64,000 nucleotides of DNA from JAJRTE01 sp964418585 (lineage in GTDB: Bacteria > Myxococcota_A > UBA796 > JAJRTE01), in the NCBI GenBank assembly GCA_964418585.1, contig CAYQMG010000176.1, positions 1 to 64,000 on the forward strand. The letters are read 5' to 3'. Position 1 is the first letter of the stretch. Each line of letters begins with the position of its first letter. The position numbers and the translations under genes are program-made. Positions 55,324 through 64,000 of this stretch are shown here, in pieces. The notes under the pieces were generated by a model. It worked only from the letters and a program-made list of their open reading frames with translations. It was not told the DNA's origin and did not search any database.

Positions 55324-58300
55324 GTGAAGCCAGGTTCAAGGGGGCACCGATTGGAACCGCTCGACCATCTGACGCGACCAGCGCGCGGCCTGTCTCGTGA
55401 CGCCCGGCCCAGGGCCGGACGGATTCTCGCCACCGCCCTTGCAACCCTGTTCCTCGTCGCCGCCATCCCCCTTGAAACGGCTCGAGGCCAGGGCTACACC
55501 TTCATCCAGTACCTCCCCGCACAGGGCCTCTCCCAAAGCCAGGTCACTTGCCTCATGCAGGACAGCACCGGCTACCTCTGGATTGGCACCGTCGCGGGCG
55601 GGCTGAATCGATTCGACGGCCACACGTTCACCTCCTACCGCTGGTCCGAGGGACTCAGGGCCGTCTTCATCCGGGCACTGGCAGAACACCGGGGCAAGCT
55701 CTACGTGGGCACGCGCAGCGGCCTGTTTCGCCAGGAGCGGGATCGGTTCGAGGCCATTGGGTTTCAAAGCCATCAGCCGCTGGACATCTATGACCTGACC
55801 ATTACGCCTAACAACGAACTACTCGTATCTACCAACTCGGGCCTGTTCCACCTCGACGGCGCCCGCCTCGAGCCCGATCCGCGCGGCCAGTTGTTGCCTC
55901 AAGGCTCTGTGCATGACGCTGTGTTTTCCCCTCGAGGGGAACTCTGGGTGATGGGACGGGACTGGAAGACCGGCTCCTACTGGCTGGGTTGCATCCGGGG
56001 CCTGACCTTCAACCCTGTGCGGCTCGAGGAAGGCATGGTGGTGGAAGCCATTCTTCCCGATCCGGCGGGAGGTCTCTGGGTTGCCACCCGTTCCGGACTT
56101 TACCACACGGAGGGACGGGCACTTCGCCCAGCGTTGCCCGAGACTGCCTGGTTCCGGCAGCCGATCGCGTCGCTCTACCAGGGCCCGGGGGGCAAGCTGT
56201 GGGCAGGAAGTTGGCACGGAGTGGCGACGGTGGAAAACGGCACGGTGACCGTGTTCGACTTCAACGTGGGGTTTCCGCCCGTCCGTGTCCGGGCGATGCT
56301 GCAAGACCGGGAGTCCAACGCCTACTTTGGCACGGACGGGGAAGGGCTGCTGCAACTGCCGCCGCAACCGTTCGCCCGGTACGCGGTTCCTCCGATGGAG
56401 GATTACGCGGCGATGCGGACGGTGTTGGACGGTCGGGGTCGACGATGGATCGCCACATTCGGGCAGGGCCTGTGGTACGTGAAATCGGGCGCGGCGCACC
56501 GGGTGGGGGCGTCCCTGGGCCAGGCCCTGCTGGACTGTACTGCGCTGCTCCTCAACGACGACGGTACGCTCTGGGTGGGTACGAACACCGGGGGTCTTTT
56601 CGAGGTGACCCTGGACGATACGTTGCAAATCCGGTCCATCCCGGAAGTGGGTGTTTCCTCGATTCTCCACTTGATGGCCCTGGACGGGCGTCGATTCGTT
56701 GCCAACGACGAGGGGTTGAGCGTCCTGGAAAACGGCGCCTGGCAACGTTACGGTACCGACGAGGGCCTCCCCTCCCACTATCCCACCTTTCTGGAGCCTT
56801 CTCGAGACGGGACGTTGTGGGTGGGGACCTACGACCAGGGCCTGTTCCGGTGGGACCCTGGGACTCGAGAGGTCGTCGAGCACCTGACCCTGGACCAGGG
56901 ACTGCCCGGACGATCGGTCACATCGATCCTGGAGGCGCGGGATGGGACGCTCTACATCGGCACCTACCAGGGCCTGGTGCGTCGTCGGGGCCAAACCCTC
57001 GAGGTTCTGGGCCGGAAGGAAGGATTGCCGGACGACACGATCAACTTCATCATCCAGGAACCGGACACGCAGCGGCTATGGATTGGAACCAACCGGGGCA
57101 TCGCCCGGGAGATCGATGGCGGGTGGCGCACCTTCACGCATCGGCAAGGACTTCCGGACGACGAGACCAACACCAACGCTGCTTACTGGGATGAGCAGGG
57201 ACGCCTGTGGATTGGAACCATTCACGGATTCGCGGTGCTCGTGCGTCGCCCCCCGCCCCTCAACCCGGTGCCCCCCCCGGTGGTGATTCAGCAGGTCTGG
57301 GAGCACGAGCGGCCCATCGACCCTCGAGCCAAAGGGGTGACGTTCGCGCACGATCAGAACCGTCTTCGGTTCCGTTTTGCCGGCCTGTCGTTCGTGGACC
57401 CGTCTCGAGTCCGCTACCGATACCGGTTGATGGGGCTGGAGGACGCCGAATGGACCGAGACGGTGCAGAGTGAGGTTTCCTTCGCCGCTCTGGACGACGG
57501 AACCTACACCTTCGAGGTGATGGCCTGCAACAATGACGGACTCTGGTCCGAGGAACCGGCCCGCTTCTCCTTCATCATCGAGCCCCCGTTCTGGGAAACA
57601 TGGTGGGCCCGCGTGCTTCAGGTGGGCACCGTGCTGCTGGCCGGCGTGCTGTTCTACACCGTGCGCATGTCCCGGGTCATTCGCCAAAACGAGTGGCTCG
57701 AGCAGCAAGTCGAGGACCGGACGTTCGCCTTGAAGCGGGAAAAGGAACGTTCCGAGCGGCTGCTGTTGAACATCTTGCCTGCACCCATCGCAGGAGAACT
57801 CATGGAACGTGGGGTGGCGGCGCCACGGCTCTATGCCGAGGTCACCATCCTGCTCGCGGACTTCCAGGACTTCACCCGGAGCTGCGCCGACCTCACGCCT
57901 GGGGAGGTCGCCGCCGAGCTGGAGGAGATCTTCACTGCTTTCGACGAAATCTGCCGCGTCCATCGGCTCGAGCGCCTCAAGACCATCGGGGATTCCTTCC
58001 TGGCAGCGTCCGGGCTCCCGGTCAAGAATCCGCACCATGCCAGGGAAGCGGTCGAAGCGGCTCTCGAAATGCAGGAATACCTGGAATCACGCGCCCAAAC
58101 CCCGGGGAAAAAGCCGTTGCAGGTCCGGATCGGTATCCATTCAGGACCCGTGGTCGCCGGCGTCATCGGGTCGTGGAAGTTCGCCTACGACATCTGGGGA
58201 GACGCAGTCAACACGGCCACCCGAATGGAAGCCCTGGGTCAACCCGGTCGGGTCAACATCTCGCGCAATACCTACGAACTGGTGCGAGAGCACTTTGTCT

Positions 58301-58398
58301 GCGAATCGCGAGGCCACGTGGCAGTGGAAGGAAAGGGCACACTCGAGATGTTCTTCGTCAAGGCTCGGCGCACCCGGTTGCCCAACGGACAGCGGTGA
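55324..58398 (+). CDS. Propeller-sensor adenylate cyclase (Reg_prop/Y_Y_Y/class III cyclase)
   Basis: The 1024-residue protein is a one-chain receptor. After an N-terminal signal/anchor (~33-55) comes a long two-component-regulator-type propeller (~60-640; blades such as GYLWIGTVAGGLNRFDG and GTLWVGTYDQGLFRWD), a Y_Y_Y Ig-like domain (~665-745), one membrane helix (~760-782), a short coiled coil, then a class III cyclase (~815-1015). The cyclase is complete: metal Asp846 and Asp890, adenine-specifying Lys886 and Asp956, Asn963 and Arg967. This predicts cAMP synthesis controlled by an extracytoplasmic ligand. The same sensor normally feeds histidine kinases in hybrid two-component systems. The start GTG at 55324 is not backed by a clear ribosome site. 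Confidence 0.88.
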   Translation: MKPGSRGHRLEPLDHLTRPARGLSRDARPRAGRILATALATLFLVAAIPLETARGQGYTFIQYLPAQGLSQSQVTCLMQDSTGYLWIGTVAGGLNRFDGHTFTSYRWSEGLRAVFIRALAEHRGKLYVGTRSGLFRQERDRFEAIGFQSHQPLDIYDLTITPNNELLVSTNSGLFHLDGARLEPDPRGQLLPQGSVHDAVFSPRGELWVMGRDWKTGSYWLGCIRGLTFNPVRLEEGMVVEAILPDPAGGLWVATRSGLYHTEGRALRPALPETAWFRQPIASLYQGPGGKLWAGSWHGVATVENGTVTVFDFNVGFPPVRVRAMLQDRESNAYFGTDGEGLLQLPPQPFARYAVPPMEDYAAMRTVLDGRGRRWIATFGQGLWYVKSGAAHRVGASLGQALLDCTALLLNDDGTLWVGTNTGGLFEVTLDDTLQIRSIPEVGVSSILHLMALDGRRFVANDEGLSVLENGAWQRYGTDEGLPSHYPTFLEPSRDGTLWVGTYDQGLFRWDPGTREVVEHLTLDQGLPGRSVTSILEARDGTLYIGTYQGLVRRRGQTLEVLGRKEGLPDDTINFIIQEPDTQRLWIGTNRGIAREIDGGWRTFTHRQGLPDDETNTNAAYWDEQGRLWIGTIHGFAVLVRRPPPLNPVPPPVVIQQVWEHERPIDPRAKGVTFAHDQNRLRFRFAGLSFVDPSRVRYRYRLMGLEDAEWTETVQSEVSFAALDDGTYTFEVMACNNDGLWSEEPARFSFIIEPPFWETWWARVLQVGTVLLAGVLFYTVRMSRVIRQNEWLEQQVEDRTFALKREKERSERLLLNILPAPIAGELMERGVAAPRLYAEVTILLADFQDFTRSCADLTPGEVAAELEEIFTAFDEICRVHRLERLKTIGDSFLAASGLPVKNPHHAREAVEAALEMQEYLESRAQTPGKKPLQVRIGIHSGPVVAGVIGSWKFAYDIWGDAVNTATRMEALGQPGRVNISRNTYELVREHFVCESRGHVAVEGKGTLEMFFVKARRTRLPNGQR

Positions 58399-58414
58399 CG
58401 CCCGATGTTATACT
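58386..58414 (+). promoter_or_regulatory. Promoter CGGACA-N17-TATACT with TG extension
   Basis: The -35 CGGACA overlaps the last codons of the cyclase gene; the -10 TATACT is 17 bases away and preceded by TG one base upstream. It ends 92 bases before the start at 58507. Confidence 0.52.
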
Positions 58415-58506
58415 GGGAAAGGGCGACCAGTCCCGCCGCCTCACGACCGCCCCCGGCACAGCGCGCAGCCCCCTTCGCCCCGGGGACCTAGCACGAGAGG
58501 AACGCC

Positions 58507-61500
58507 ATGAATCGCTTCCACTTCCCGTCCCCACCCCGGCCTGCCCCGTGGCTGTTGACGTGGATCTCGCTCCTCCTCGCACTCCCACAATCGGCACTGG
58601 CTTCCGGTGGATTCGACCCCGCAGCCCATCTCGAGACCATTGAAACCGAACACTTCCGCATCGTCTACGACGCTGCCGAAGGAAGGGAGGCCGCCCTCGA
58701 AATCGCTCGGATCGCCGAGGAGGTACGCGCCCGTGTGCTGGACACCCTGGGCGTCCCCGGCCCTCCCAGGTATGACATCCTGCTGTTCGACAACCACGAC
58801 TATGCCAATGGTTCCTCGTCCGGCTACCCGGGCAACACCATGCGCTTTTACCTCACCGCGCCGGCACCTCCGGCCGGCGGCTCGTCCGACATCTCCGACA
58901 TGGTGGGTGACACCTGGTTCCGCATACTTTTCACGCACGAGTTCGCCCACGCCGTTCACCTCGGCCGCTTCACCGGATGGACGAAAATCTGGCGCTGGCT
59001 CACCCATGGCCACCCCTTCCACCTCATCTATCCCGGCTGGTTCATCGAAGGCTACGCCGTCGCCCTGGAAACCTCCCTCACACCGGGCGGACGCGCTGCT
59101 TCGAGCACCACCCGCATGTTTCTCCGAACGGATGTCCTCGCTGGACGCCTGCTTCAAATCGGCGCCTGGGGCAACGTACAGGGATGGCCCGGCCCCGGCT
59201 CTCGGTATCTCTACGGAGGTGCCTTCCTGGGATATGTCGCCGACCGATTCGGAGACGAAAGCCTTCAGCGAATCATCGACGCCACCAATGCTCAAGTGCC
59301 CTATCTGGACGACATTCGCCTCGACGCCGTGGCCGACCTCGTCTCGGACCTGGGTGGCAACGGGGAACGGTTCAGACCACTGCGCGCCGGCGGCCTCGAG
59401 CGGGGATTCCAGCGCGCCGTGGGCCTGCCCCTTTCCACGGTGCTCCACGACTGGACCATGGCGCTCACCCGTGCCAGTCTCCAGATCCAGGAGACGGTCG
59501 CGGCTTCCGGAGAAAGCCGGGTCGTCCGGCTCTCATTCGACGGTGGCAGAACCGAATCCCCCGCCTTCCTCCCCGGGGGCGCCTCCCTCGTCTACACTGC
59601 GGGTCCAGACAGCGGCTTGAACGGGATCAAGGTGGTGGGAACAGAGGGGGGCAATGCCAGACTCCTGGTCGCCAGGTCCGGAATCGACGGCCGTATCGCC
59701 GTGTTTCCGGATCGCAACCGGATTGTGTACAGCCGGTTCTACCGTCGGGACCAACCCGGCGCCCGGTCCACCTACCGGATGGACCTCTTCGCCTTCGACC
59801 TGGACACCGGCAGGGAAACGCGACTCACCCACGGACTCCGGGCGGCCGACCCGGCAATCAGTCCGGACGGCACCTGGATCTTCGCCGTCGTCCGGGAACG
59901 AGGGCTCACACGTCTCGTTCGCATGGACGCGGACGGGAGCAACGTCACCAACGTGCTGATACCCGATCGACGCTTTCAGCTCTCCACCCCCGCCGTCTCT
60001 CCTGACGGACGACGGATCGCATTCTCCCTGCTCATCCAGCAGGACCCTCCGGCAACCGCCCGGTACACCATCGGCCTGGCGAACGTGAACGGCGACCGAT
60101 TCGAGATCCTGGATGGGCCGGGGGTCAACCGGGAACCCACCTGGATCGACGCCGACCACCTCCTCTTTTCCTCGGACCGGACCGGAATCTACAACCTGTA
60201 CGCAATCGACCTGAGAAGCGGGCAGGTGCGTGCCGTCACCAATGTGACCACCGGTGCATTCCAGCCTCGAGTCTATCCTGGAGAGGACGGCCCGGTGGTG
60301 GTGTTTCGGGGCTACTCGTCGGCCGGGTTCGACATCTATCGACTCGAGCCCACCCGGCCGGAACGGGCGGCCCTGGCCGGGGAAGGACCGGGCCGCCCGG
60401 TGCCTGACGTGCGGTCCATCTGGGTGACGTGTTCCGCCTCTGCAGGGAGCCCGGCCAACACCGCAACCCCGCCTGCGCCTTCCCCGGTCGGAGTTGCCGA
60501 TGCCACGGAGGCGTTGGACCAGGAACCGAGGGTGCCTGCTCCCGGGTCCGGGGCAGGATCTGGGCGCATGTATCCGCCTGAAGGTGTCAACCCGATCGTA
60601 CCCTTGCGAGAGGCGTCCATCCAACCGGCGGCGCCTCTCCCCAAGCTCGAGGCCCGTCCCTACCACCCGGTGACCGGCCTGCGACTCCTTCGCCTTGCGC
60701 CGGCAACCGGGAATGACGAGGGGGCCTGGTCCTCCGGATTTCAGGGGGGGCCCACCCTCGGGATCGAGGCTCGAGTGGGTGAACCCACGGGGCGCCACGC
60801 CTTTTATGGAATGGTAGACATGGGCCTGTACAGTCGACAGCCCAACTACTACACCTCGTACACCAACCGGTCTTTCGGGTTTCCCATGACCGTTTACGCA
60901 CGCGAGGGCGCCGACGCGGTTGGAACGGTGCAAGAGCAGGACATGCGATTCCTGGTCTGGCAACGAGGACCTGAAGTCGGCTCTGTGGTTTCTTTTCCGT
61001 GGAGCCGGGGAATGTCCAGTGCGGCAATCTCACTTGGCGCTGGAGCGGGCCGATTCCTCCAGTTCTATGCGCTGTCTCCGGTCGGACCGGATGGAACTCC
61101 GGACGGGTTGACCGGCCGTGCAGCGGGTCTTGTCCAGACGTTTGACTTCGGGTGGGGTCAAGGAAATGCCTGGCGGAACCCAAGCCAAGGGCATTTTTTT
61201 TCGATCGGAGCCAGCCAGAGCATGGTGTGGTACGATGATCGACACGGGATGCCCGGATGGCCCGAGCCGCGGTGGCAAGTGTGGGCCGAGTACACGGGCC
61301 GAAAATGGCTTGGTCGGGGCGTACTGGACCTGGATCTGAAAGCCGGCCACCGAGTCGGGTGGGAATACCGGTACCTTCTGGGCGGATTCAGCGGGACGTG
61401 GGCCATTCCCGGCGTTGCCCTGGCGTCGGCGGTCGACGCGCCCACCGTGGCCCTGGCGGGCGTCACGCTTTCCCAGGACGTATGGCGTCCCGAATTCCCG

Positions 61501-61794
61501 GTTGGCGCAGTCCCCTGGCTGTTCCTGTCTCGAGTCCGGGTTGAACTGGCCGCCACCACCGGAGCGGGCTGGATGGGTCCGACCCGGCGTGTCGAAGTGG
61601 CTCCTGGGCTCGCCGCCGGAGTCAAGGCGTTCCTCTTCACGCTCCGAAACGGCATGAATTTCGTACCTCGAGCCTACGCAGGCATCGATCTTCGCACCAT
61701 GACGCCCACCTGGTGGGTCTCCCTGGGTATCACGCCCGATGTCTACAGTTCTCTCTTCCCGGCGTCCGGCCGATCGAGCCTGGAAGTCGATTGA
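58507..61794 (+). CDS. Exported metallopeptidase-like / TolB-propeller / barrel-like protein
   Basis: The 1095-residue protein has a signal peptide (1-33, ending ALASGG). Residues ~40-300 form a peptidase-MA/gluzincin-like domain with HEFAH at 144-148 and a third ligand candidate Glu181 in WFIEGYAVALE. A TolB/WD40-like propeller follows (~330-620; SPAFLPGGASLVYTA, DPAISPDGTWIFAV, TPAVSPDGRRIAFS). After a Pro/Ala-rich linker, the last ~370 residues have alternating strands, aromatic girdles and Gly turns, like an outer-membrane beta-barrel. The ATG at 58507 has GAGAGGAA upstream. The zinc motif suggests peptidase activity at the cell surface; substrate unknown. It has its own promoter behind the cyclase gene. 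Confidence 0.82.
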   Translation: MNRFHFPSPPRPAPWLLTWISLLLALPQSALASGGFDPAAHLETIETEHFRIVYDAAEGREAALEIARIAEEVRARVLDTLGVPGPPRYDILLFDNHDYANGSSSGYPGNTMRFYLTAPAPPAGGSSDISDMVGDTWFRILFTHEFAHAVHLGRFTGWTKIWRWLTHGHPFHLIYPGWFIEGYAVALETSLTPGGRAASSTTRMFLRTDVLAGRLLQIGAWGNVQGWPGPGSRYLYGGAFLGYVADRFGDESLQRIIDATNAQVPYLDDIRLDAVADLVSDLGGNGERFRPLRAGGLERGFQRAVGLPLSTVLHDWTMALTRASLQIQETVAASGESRVVRLSFDGGRTESPAFLPGGASLVYTAGPDSGLNGIKVVGTEGGNARLLVARSGIDGRIAVFPDRNRIVYSRFYRRDQPGARSTYRMDLFAFDLDTGRETRLTHGLRAADPAISPDGTWIFAVVRERGLTRLVRMDADGSNVTNVLIPDRRFQLSTPAVSPDGRRIAFSLLIQQDPPATARYTIGLANVNGDRFEILDGPGVNREPTWIDADHLLFSSDRTGIYNLYAIDLRSGQVRAVTNVTTGAFQPRVYPGEDGPVVVFRGYSSAGFDIYRLEPTRPERAALAGEGPGRPVPDVRSIWVTCSASAGSPANTATPPAPSPVGVADATEALDQEPRVPAPGSGAGSGRMYPPEGVNPIVPLREASIQPAAPLPKLEARPYHPVTGLRLLRLAPATGNDEGAWSSGFQGGPTLGIEARVGEPTGRHAFYGMVDMGLYSRQPNYYTSYTNRSFGFPMTVYAREGADAVGTVQEQDMRFLVWQRGPEVGSVVSFPWSRGMSSAAISLGAGAGRFLQFYALSPVGPDGTPDGLTGRAAGLVQTFDFGWGQGNAWRNPSQGHFFSIGASQSMVWYDDRHGMPGWPEPRWQVWAEYTGRKWLGRGVLDLDLKAGHRVGWEYRYLLGGFSGTWAIPGVALASAVDAPTVALAGVTLSQDVWRPEFPVGAVPWLFLSRVRVELAATTGAGWMGPTRRVEVAPGLAAGVKAFLFTLRNGMNFVPRAYAGIDLRTMTPTWWVSLGITPDVYSSLFPASGRSSLEVD

Positions 61795-62005
61795 CCCGGG
61801 CGTATCGAGACACACGGCCCGAGCGGTGTTCTCGAAGCCGCGAATCCCCTGGTCCGTTCCGTGATCGGCTCCACGCAGGTCCTGGATTTCCGTGTCCGGC
61901 GCTTGAAGGCACGCCTGGATCTTGTTACGTTACGCAAAGGTCCAGCCAGCGCCGAACTATTGTGAAGCAGTCGGCGACGGGCGGCCAAGCGAAAAGGAGG
62001 CCCGC

Positions 62006-62893
62006 ATGCCCAATCTCGAACTCGTGCCGCTGAAGGATATCTCCCCGTTCCGCCGGGTCGCCATCGGCACCTGGAGAACGACCCACGACCCTTCGGTCTA
62101 CGGCTCCCTGGACATTCGCATGGAAAAGGCCCTGGCCTACATGGACGCATTCCGAAACCGAACAGGAAAGCACCTCACCGTGACCCACATGGTCACCAAG
62201 GCGGTCGCCGACGCCCTGGGCGCCTGCCCCGAGGCAAATGCAATCCTCCGGTTCAACCGGATCTACCTCCGGAAATCGGTCGACCTGTCCATCCTGGTGG
62301 TGCAGACCGACCTGGGAGAAGGCAAGACAGACCTGGCCGCGTGCAAGGTCAACGAAGCCGACCGGAAATCCCTCTACGAACTCGTGACCGAAATCGAGGA
62401 ACAGGTGGCTCGAGTGCGACAGCGCAAGGACCTCGCGATGGAAAAGAGCAAGGCCACCACCAACCGGATTCCCCTGCTGTTCATCAACTGGTTCCTCGAC
62501 CTGCTCTCCTTCTTCCTCTACACCCTCAACCTCGACCTCCGCTTTCTGGGCATCCCTCGAGACCCGTTCGGCAGTGCCACCGTGACCAACGTCGGCTCCC
62601 TGGGACTCGACACGGCCTACGTGCCGCTCGTACCCTACTCTCGAGTCCCCATCTTCGTGGCCCCTGGAGCCATCAAGGATCAGCCCGTTGTGGAAAACGG
62701 TCAAGTGGTCCCTGGAAAGGTCATGCGAATCAATGCGACGTTCGACCATCGATTCATCGACGGGTTCCACGCTGGACGACTGGCAAGACAGTTGCGGGAG
62801 ATGCTCGAGGACCCGTTCGGGCGGTTCGATGCCATCGAATCCCTCCCGACCGGGAACGCCGATGGAGAGCAAGACCTGCCGGCCGAATCGTGA
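62006..62893 (+). CDS. Stand-alone 2-oxoacid dehydrogenase E2-type acyltransferase core
   Basis: The 295-residue protein matches only the catalytic (CoA-dependent acyltransferase) domain of dihydrolipoamide acyltransferases. The signature DHRFIDG with catalytic His and Asp lies near residue 250 (INATFDHRFIDGFHAGRL), and a GSATVTNVGSLG block near 190. The lipoyl and peripheral-subunit-binding domains of normal E2 are absent, and a hydrophobic segment (LLFINWFLDLLSFFLYTLNLD) is inserted before the core's C-terminal half. The ATG at 62006 follows AAAAGGAGG. No E1 or E3 gene is adjacent. It could acylate or transfer from another carrier; it cannot work as a regular E2 by itself. Confidence 0.85.
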   Translation: MPNLELVPLKDISPFRRVAIGTWRTTHDPSVYGSLDIRMEKALAYMDAFRNRTGKHLTVTHMVTKAVADALGACPEANAILRFNRIYLRKSVDLSILVVQTDLGEGKTDLAACKVNEADRKSLYELVTEIEEQVARVRQRKDLAMEKSKATTNRIPLLFINWFLDLLSFFLYTLNLDLRFLGIPRDPFGSATVTNVGSLGLDTAYVPLVPYSRVPIFVAPGAIKDQPVVENGQVVPGKVMRINATFDHRFIDGFHAGRLARQLREMLEDPFGRFDAIESLPTGNADGEQDLPAES

Positions 62894-62938
62894 CCCCGCC
62901 ACCCCGCTTTTCCCGACGCCGAACAGGAGTGACAGGAA

Positions 62939-63685
62939 ATGGTGAATAGAGATGACCTCCTCCAGTACGTCGACACGCTGCTCGATTGTCAGACCTTCCA
63001 GGACTACTGCGTCAACGGACTCCAGGTGGAAGGCCGGGCTCGAGTGACCCGGATTGCAACCGGGGTGTCCGCGTCCATGCGGTTTTTCCAGGCCGCCCTC
63101 GACTGGGGCGCCGACCTGCTCCTGGTGCACCACGGTCTGTTCTGGAAGAATACACCCCACCCATTCGCCTTGACCGGGGTACTCCGCCATCGCGTCGCGT
63201 TTCTCCTGGCACAGGATGTCAACCTCGCCGCCTACCATCTCCCCCTCGACGCGCACCCGGAACTCGGCAACAACGCCCAAATCCTCGCATATCTCGAGGC
63301 CGTGAACCTGGCTCCCATCGAGGTGGGCCATACCGGCCGCATCGATCCACCGCGGGACGTGCCCTGGCTCATGGACCGACTCCGCAAGGCCTCGCCCGGC
63401 CCGGTAACGCACGTCGGCGGCGGCCCCGAGCTGATCCGAACCGTGACCGTGATTTCCGGAGGGGCTTCCAATCTGGTGGAACTCGTGGCGAGCCGTGGCT
63501 CCGACGCTTTCGTGACCGGGGATCTGGCGGAACAAGTTCCGAGACTGGCGGAAGAACTGGGCATCCACGTGTTCTCGCTGGGTCACTACAACAGTGAACG
63601 ACTCGGTATCATGGCGCTTGGACACCGCTTGCAGGACACGTTCAATCTGCCCGTGCGCTTCTTCGAGGTGGAGAACCCTGCTTGA
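62939..63685 (+). CDS. NIF3-like dinuclear metal centre protein
   Basis: A 248-residue NIF3/DUF34 protein. Metal-ligand motifs are visible: LLLVHHGLFW (paired His near 64-65), AYHLPLDAHPELGNN (His/Asp near 100) and SLGHYNSERLG with His and Glu near the C-terminus (~215-220). In E. coli the relative YbgI (DUF34) has been linked to GTP cyclohydrolase-like activity and metal homeostasis; function is unsettled. The family length (~250 for the short form without the PII-like insert) fits. The ATG at 62939 follows CAGGAG, with a GTG one codon later. It is 45 bases after the E2-like gene, same strand, so likely the same transcript. Confidence 0.92.
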   Translation: MVNRDDLLQYVDTLLDCQTFQDYCVNGLQVEGRARVTRIATGVSASMRFFQAALDWGADLLLVHHGLFWKNTPHPFALTGVLRHRVAFLLAQDVNLAAYHLPLDAHPELGNNAQILAYLEAVNLAPIEVGHTGRIDPPRDVPWLMDRLRKASPGPVTHVGGGPELIRTVTVISGGASNLVELVASRGSDAFVTGDLAEQVPRLAEELGIHVFSLGHYNSERLGIMALGHRLQDTFNLPVRFFEVENPA

Positions 63686-63914
63686 TCCACGCGGAGCACA
63701 CATCGAATTCGTCCCGGCGACTGCGGGGACGGGCCCGGGGGAGGAGAGCAGAAGGCGCTCTACAAGGTGCAACAGACCGTCGAGCCCCTCGGGTCGCTGG
63801 TCCGTGTGCCCGCGAACGGCGATCGGTGCCACTTTCCTGGAGACTTCAACCGTGCTCCATGCTACATTTTTCGACAGAAACAGCCATTCCGCGGTCTCAA
63901 GAGGAATCGAGCCT

Positions 63915-64000
63915 GTGAGCGACTCGAGTGCTTTTTGGCGCAGGTGCAGCACCTGCAAGAAACCCATTCCCCACAATGCGCTCTATCACGTGTGCAGCGT
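63915..64000 (+). CDS. Zinc-ribbon protein, 5' end only
   Basis: A GTG at 63915, preceded by AGAGGAA, opens a frame that runs off the window after 28 codons. The visible part contains a CSTCKKPI then YHVCS, one half of a zinc-binding pair. Myxobacterial genomes have short proteins with this kind of start followed by further Cys pairs; the rest must be read from the next window. Confidence 0.55.
   Translation, partial: MSDSSAFWRRCSTCKKPIPHNALYHVCS

Noticed and set aside
61925..63976. A 683-codon minus-strand frame across the E2-like and NIF3 genes
   Set aside because: Both plus-strand genes have family signatures and ribosome sites; the minus frame has none and crosses a gene boundary.

Overview
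The window is GC-rich (roughly two thirds G+C by eye) and gene-dense, with short spacers and repeated ATGA start/stop overlaps. The gene families point to a myxobacterium-like lineage (Myxococcota or the former Deltaproteobacteria) with an anaerobic or respiratory-flexible metabolism. The pointers are serine/threonine kinases fused to sulfatase-modifying-factor domains, a kinase fused to a sigma-54 activator, MopE-type and thrombospondin-type-3 Ca-binding repeats, a cysteine-rich secreted module, a zinc-ribbon/Pro-rich membrane protein, and Tmc/DsrMK-like and NrfBCD-like redox modules. No rRNA, tRNA, CRISPR array, insertion sequence or phage gene was recognised. The taxon is inferred from gene content only.

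Layout. 1-0.9 kb: two small uncharacterised genes. 1.4-4.0 kb: a membrane cytochrome b plus HdrD-like iron-sulfur protein pair, followed by a CPA1 cation/proton antiporter. 5.5-14.4 kb: mostly minus strand, with a secreted beta-propeller protein, PlsC acyltransferase, a large GT-C-like membrane protein carrying sixteen TSP3 repeats, glycerate kinase and a hypothetical gene. 14.7-18.3 kb: a secreted M1-M28-PDZ fused peptidase. 18.4-22.2 kb: aspS, then a SAM methyltransferase overlapping an HgcA-HgcB-like corrinoid/ferredoxin fusion. 22.3-24.9 kb: a ketoacyl-synthase-III-like enzyme and an Rpn/PD-(D/E)XK protein. 25.3-29.0 kb: a GH94-like enzyme directly followed by a CapA-like lipoprotein. 29.0-34.0 kb: a 1646-residue kinase/TPR/GAF/sigma-54 regulator. 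34.1-39.5 kb: small secreted proteins and a MopE/kelch lipoprotein. 39.5-40.5 kb: rsgA. 41.3-45.9 kb: nine-haem cytochrome c, Tat ferredoxin and NrfD, then a polytopic membrane protein. 45.9-53.9 kb: an HTH/Cys-rich protein, a zinc-ribbon protein, and two paralogous kinase-FGE proteins around an XRE regulator. 54.1-63.7 kb: an LPG-synthase-like membrane protein, a propeller-linked adenylate cyclase, a metallopeptidase/TolB/barrel-like protein, a stand-alone 2-oxoacid dehydrogenase E2 core and a NIF3 protein. A zinc-ribbon gene is cut by the window end.

How the parts may work together. Two separate quinone-facing modules (1.4-4.0 kb and 41.3-44.1 kb) have no molybdopterin or other terminal catalytic subunit beside them, so they probably pass electrons between the quinone pool and soluble or periplasmic partners encoded elsewhere. 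Signalling is heavy: three Hanks-type kinases, one sigma-54 activator, one class III cyclase and two XRE-type regulators. The most unusual metabolic item is the methyltransferase plus HgcAB-like fusion at 20.5-22.2 kb. At DNA level, the palindrome CTCGAG is strikingly over-represented in coding and non-coding sequence and in all three codon frames.
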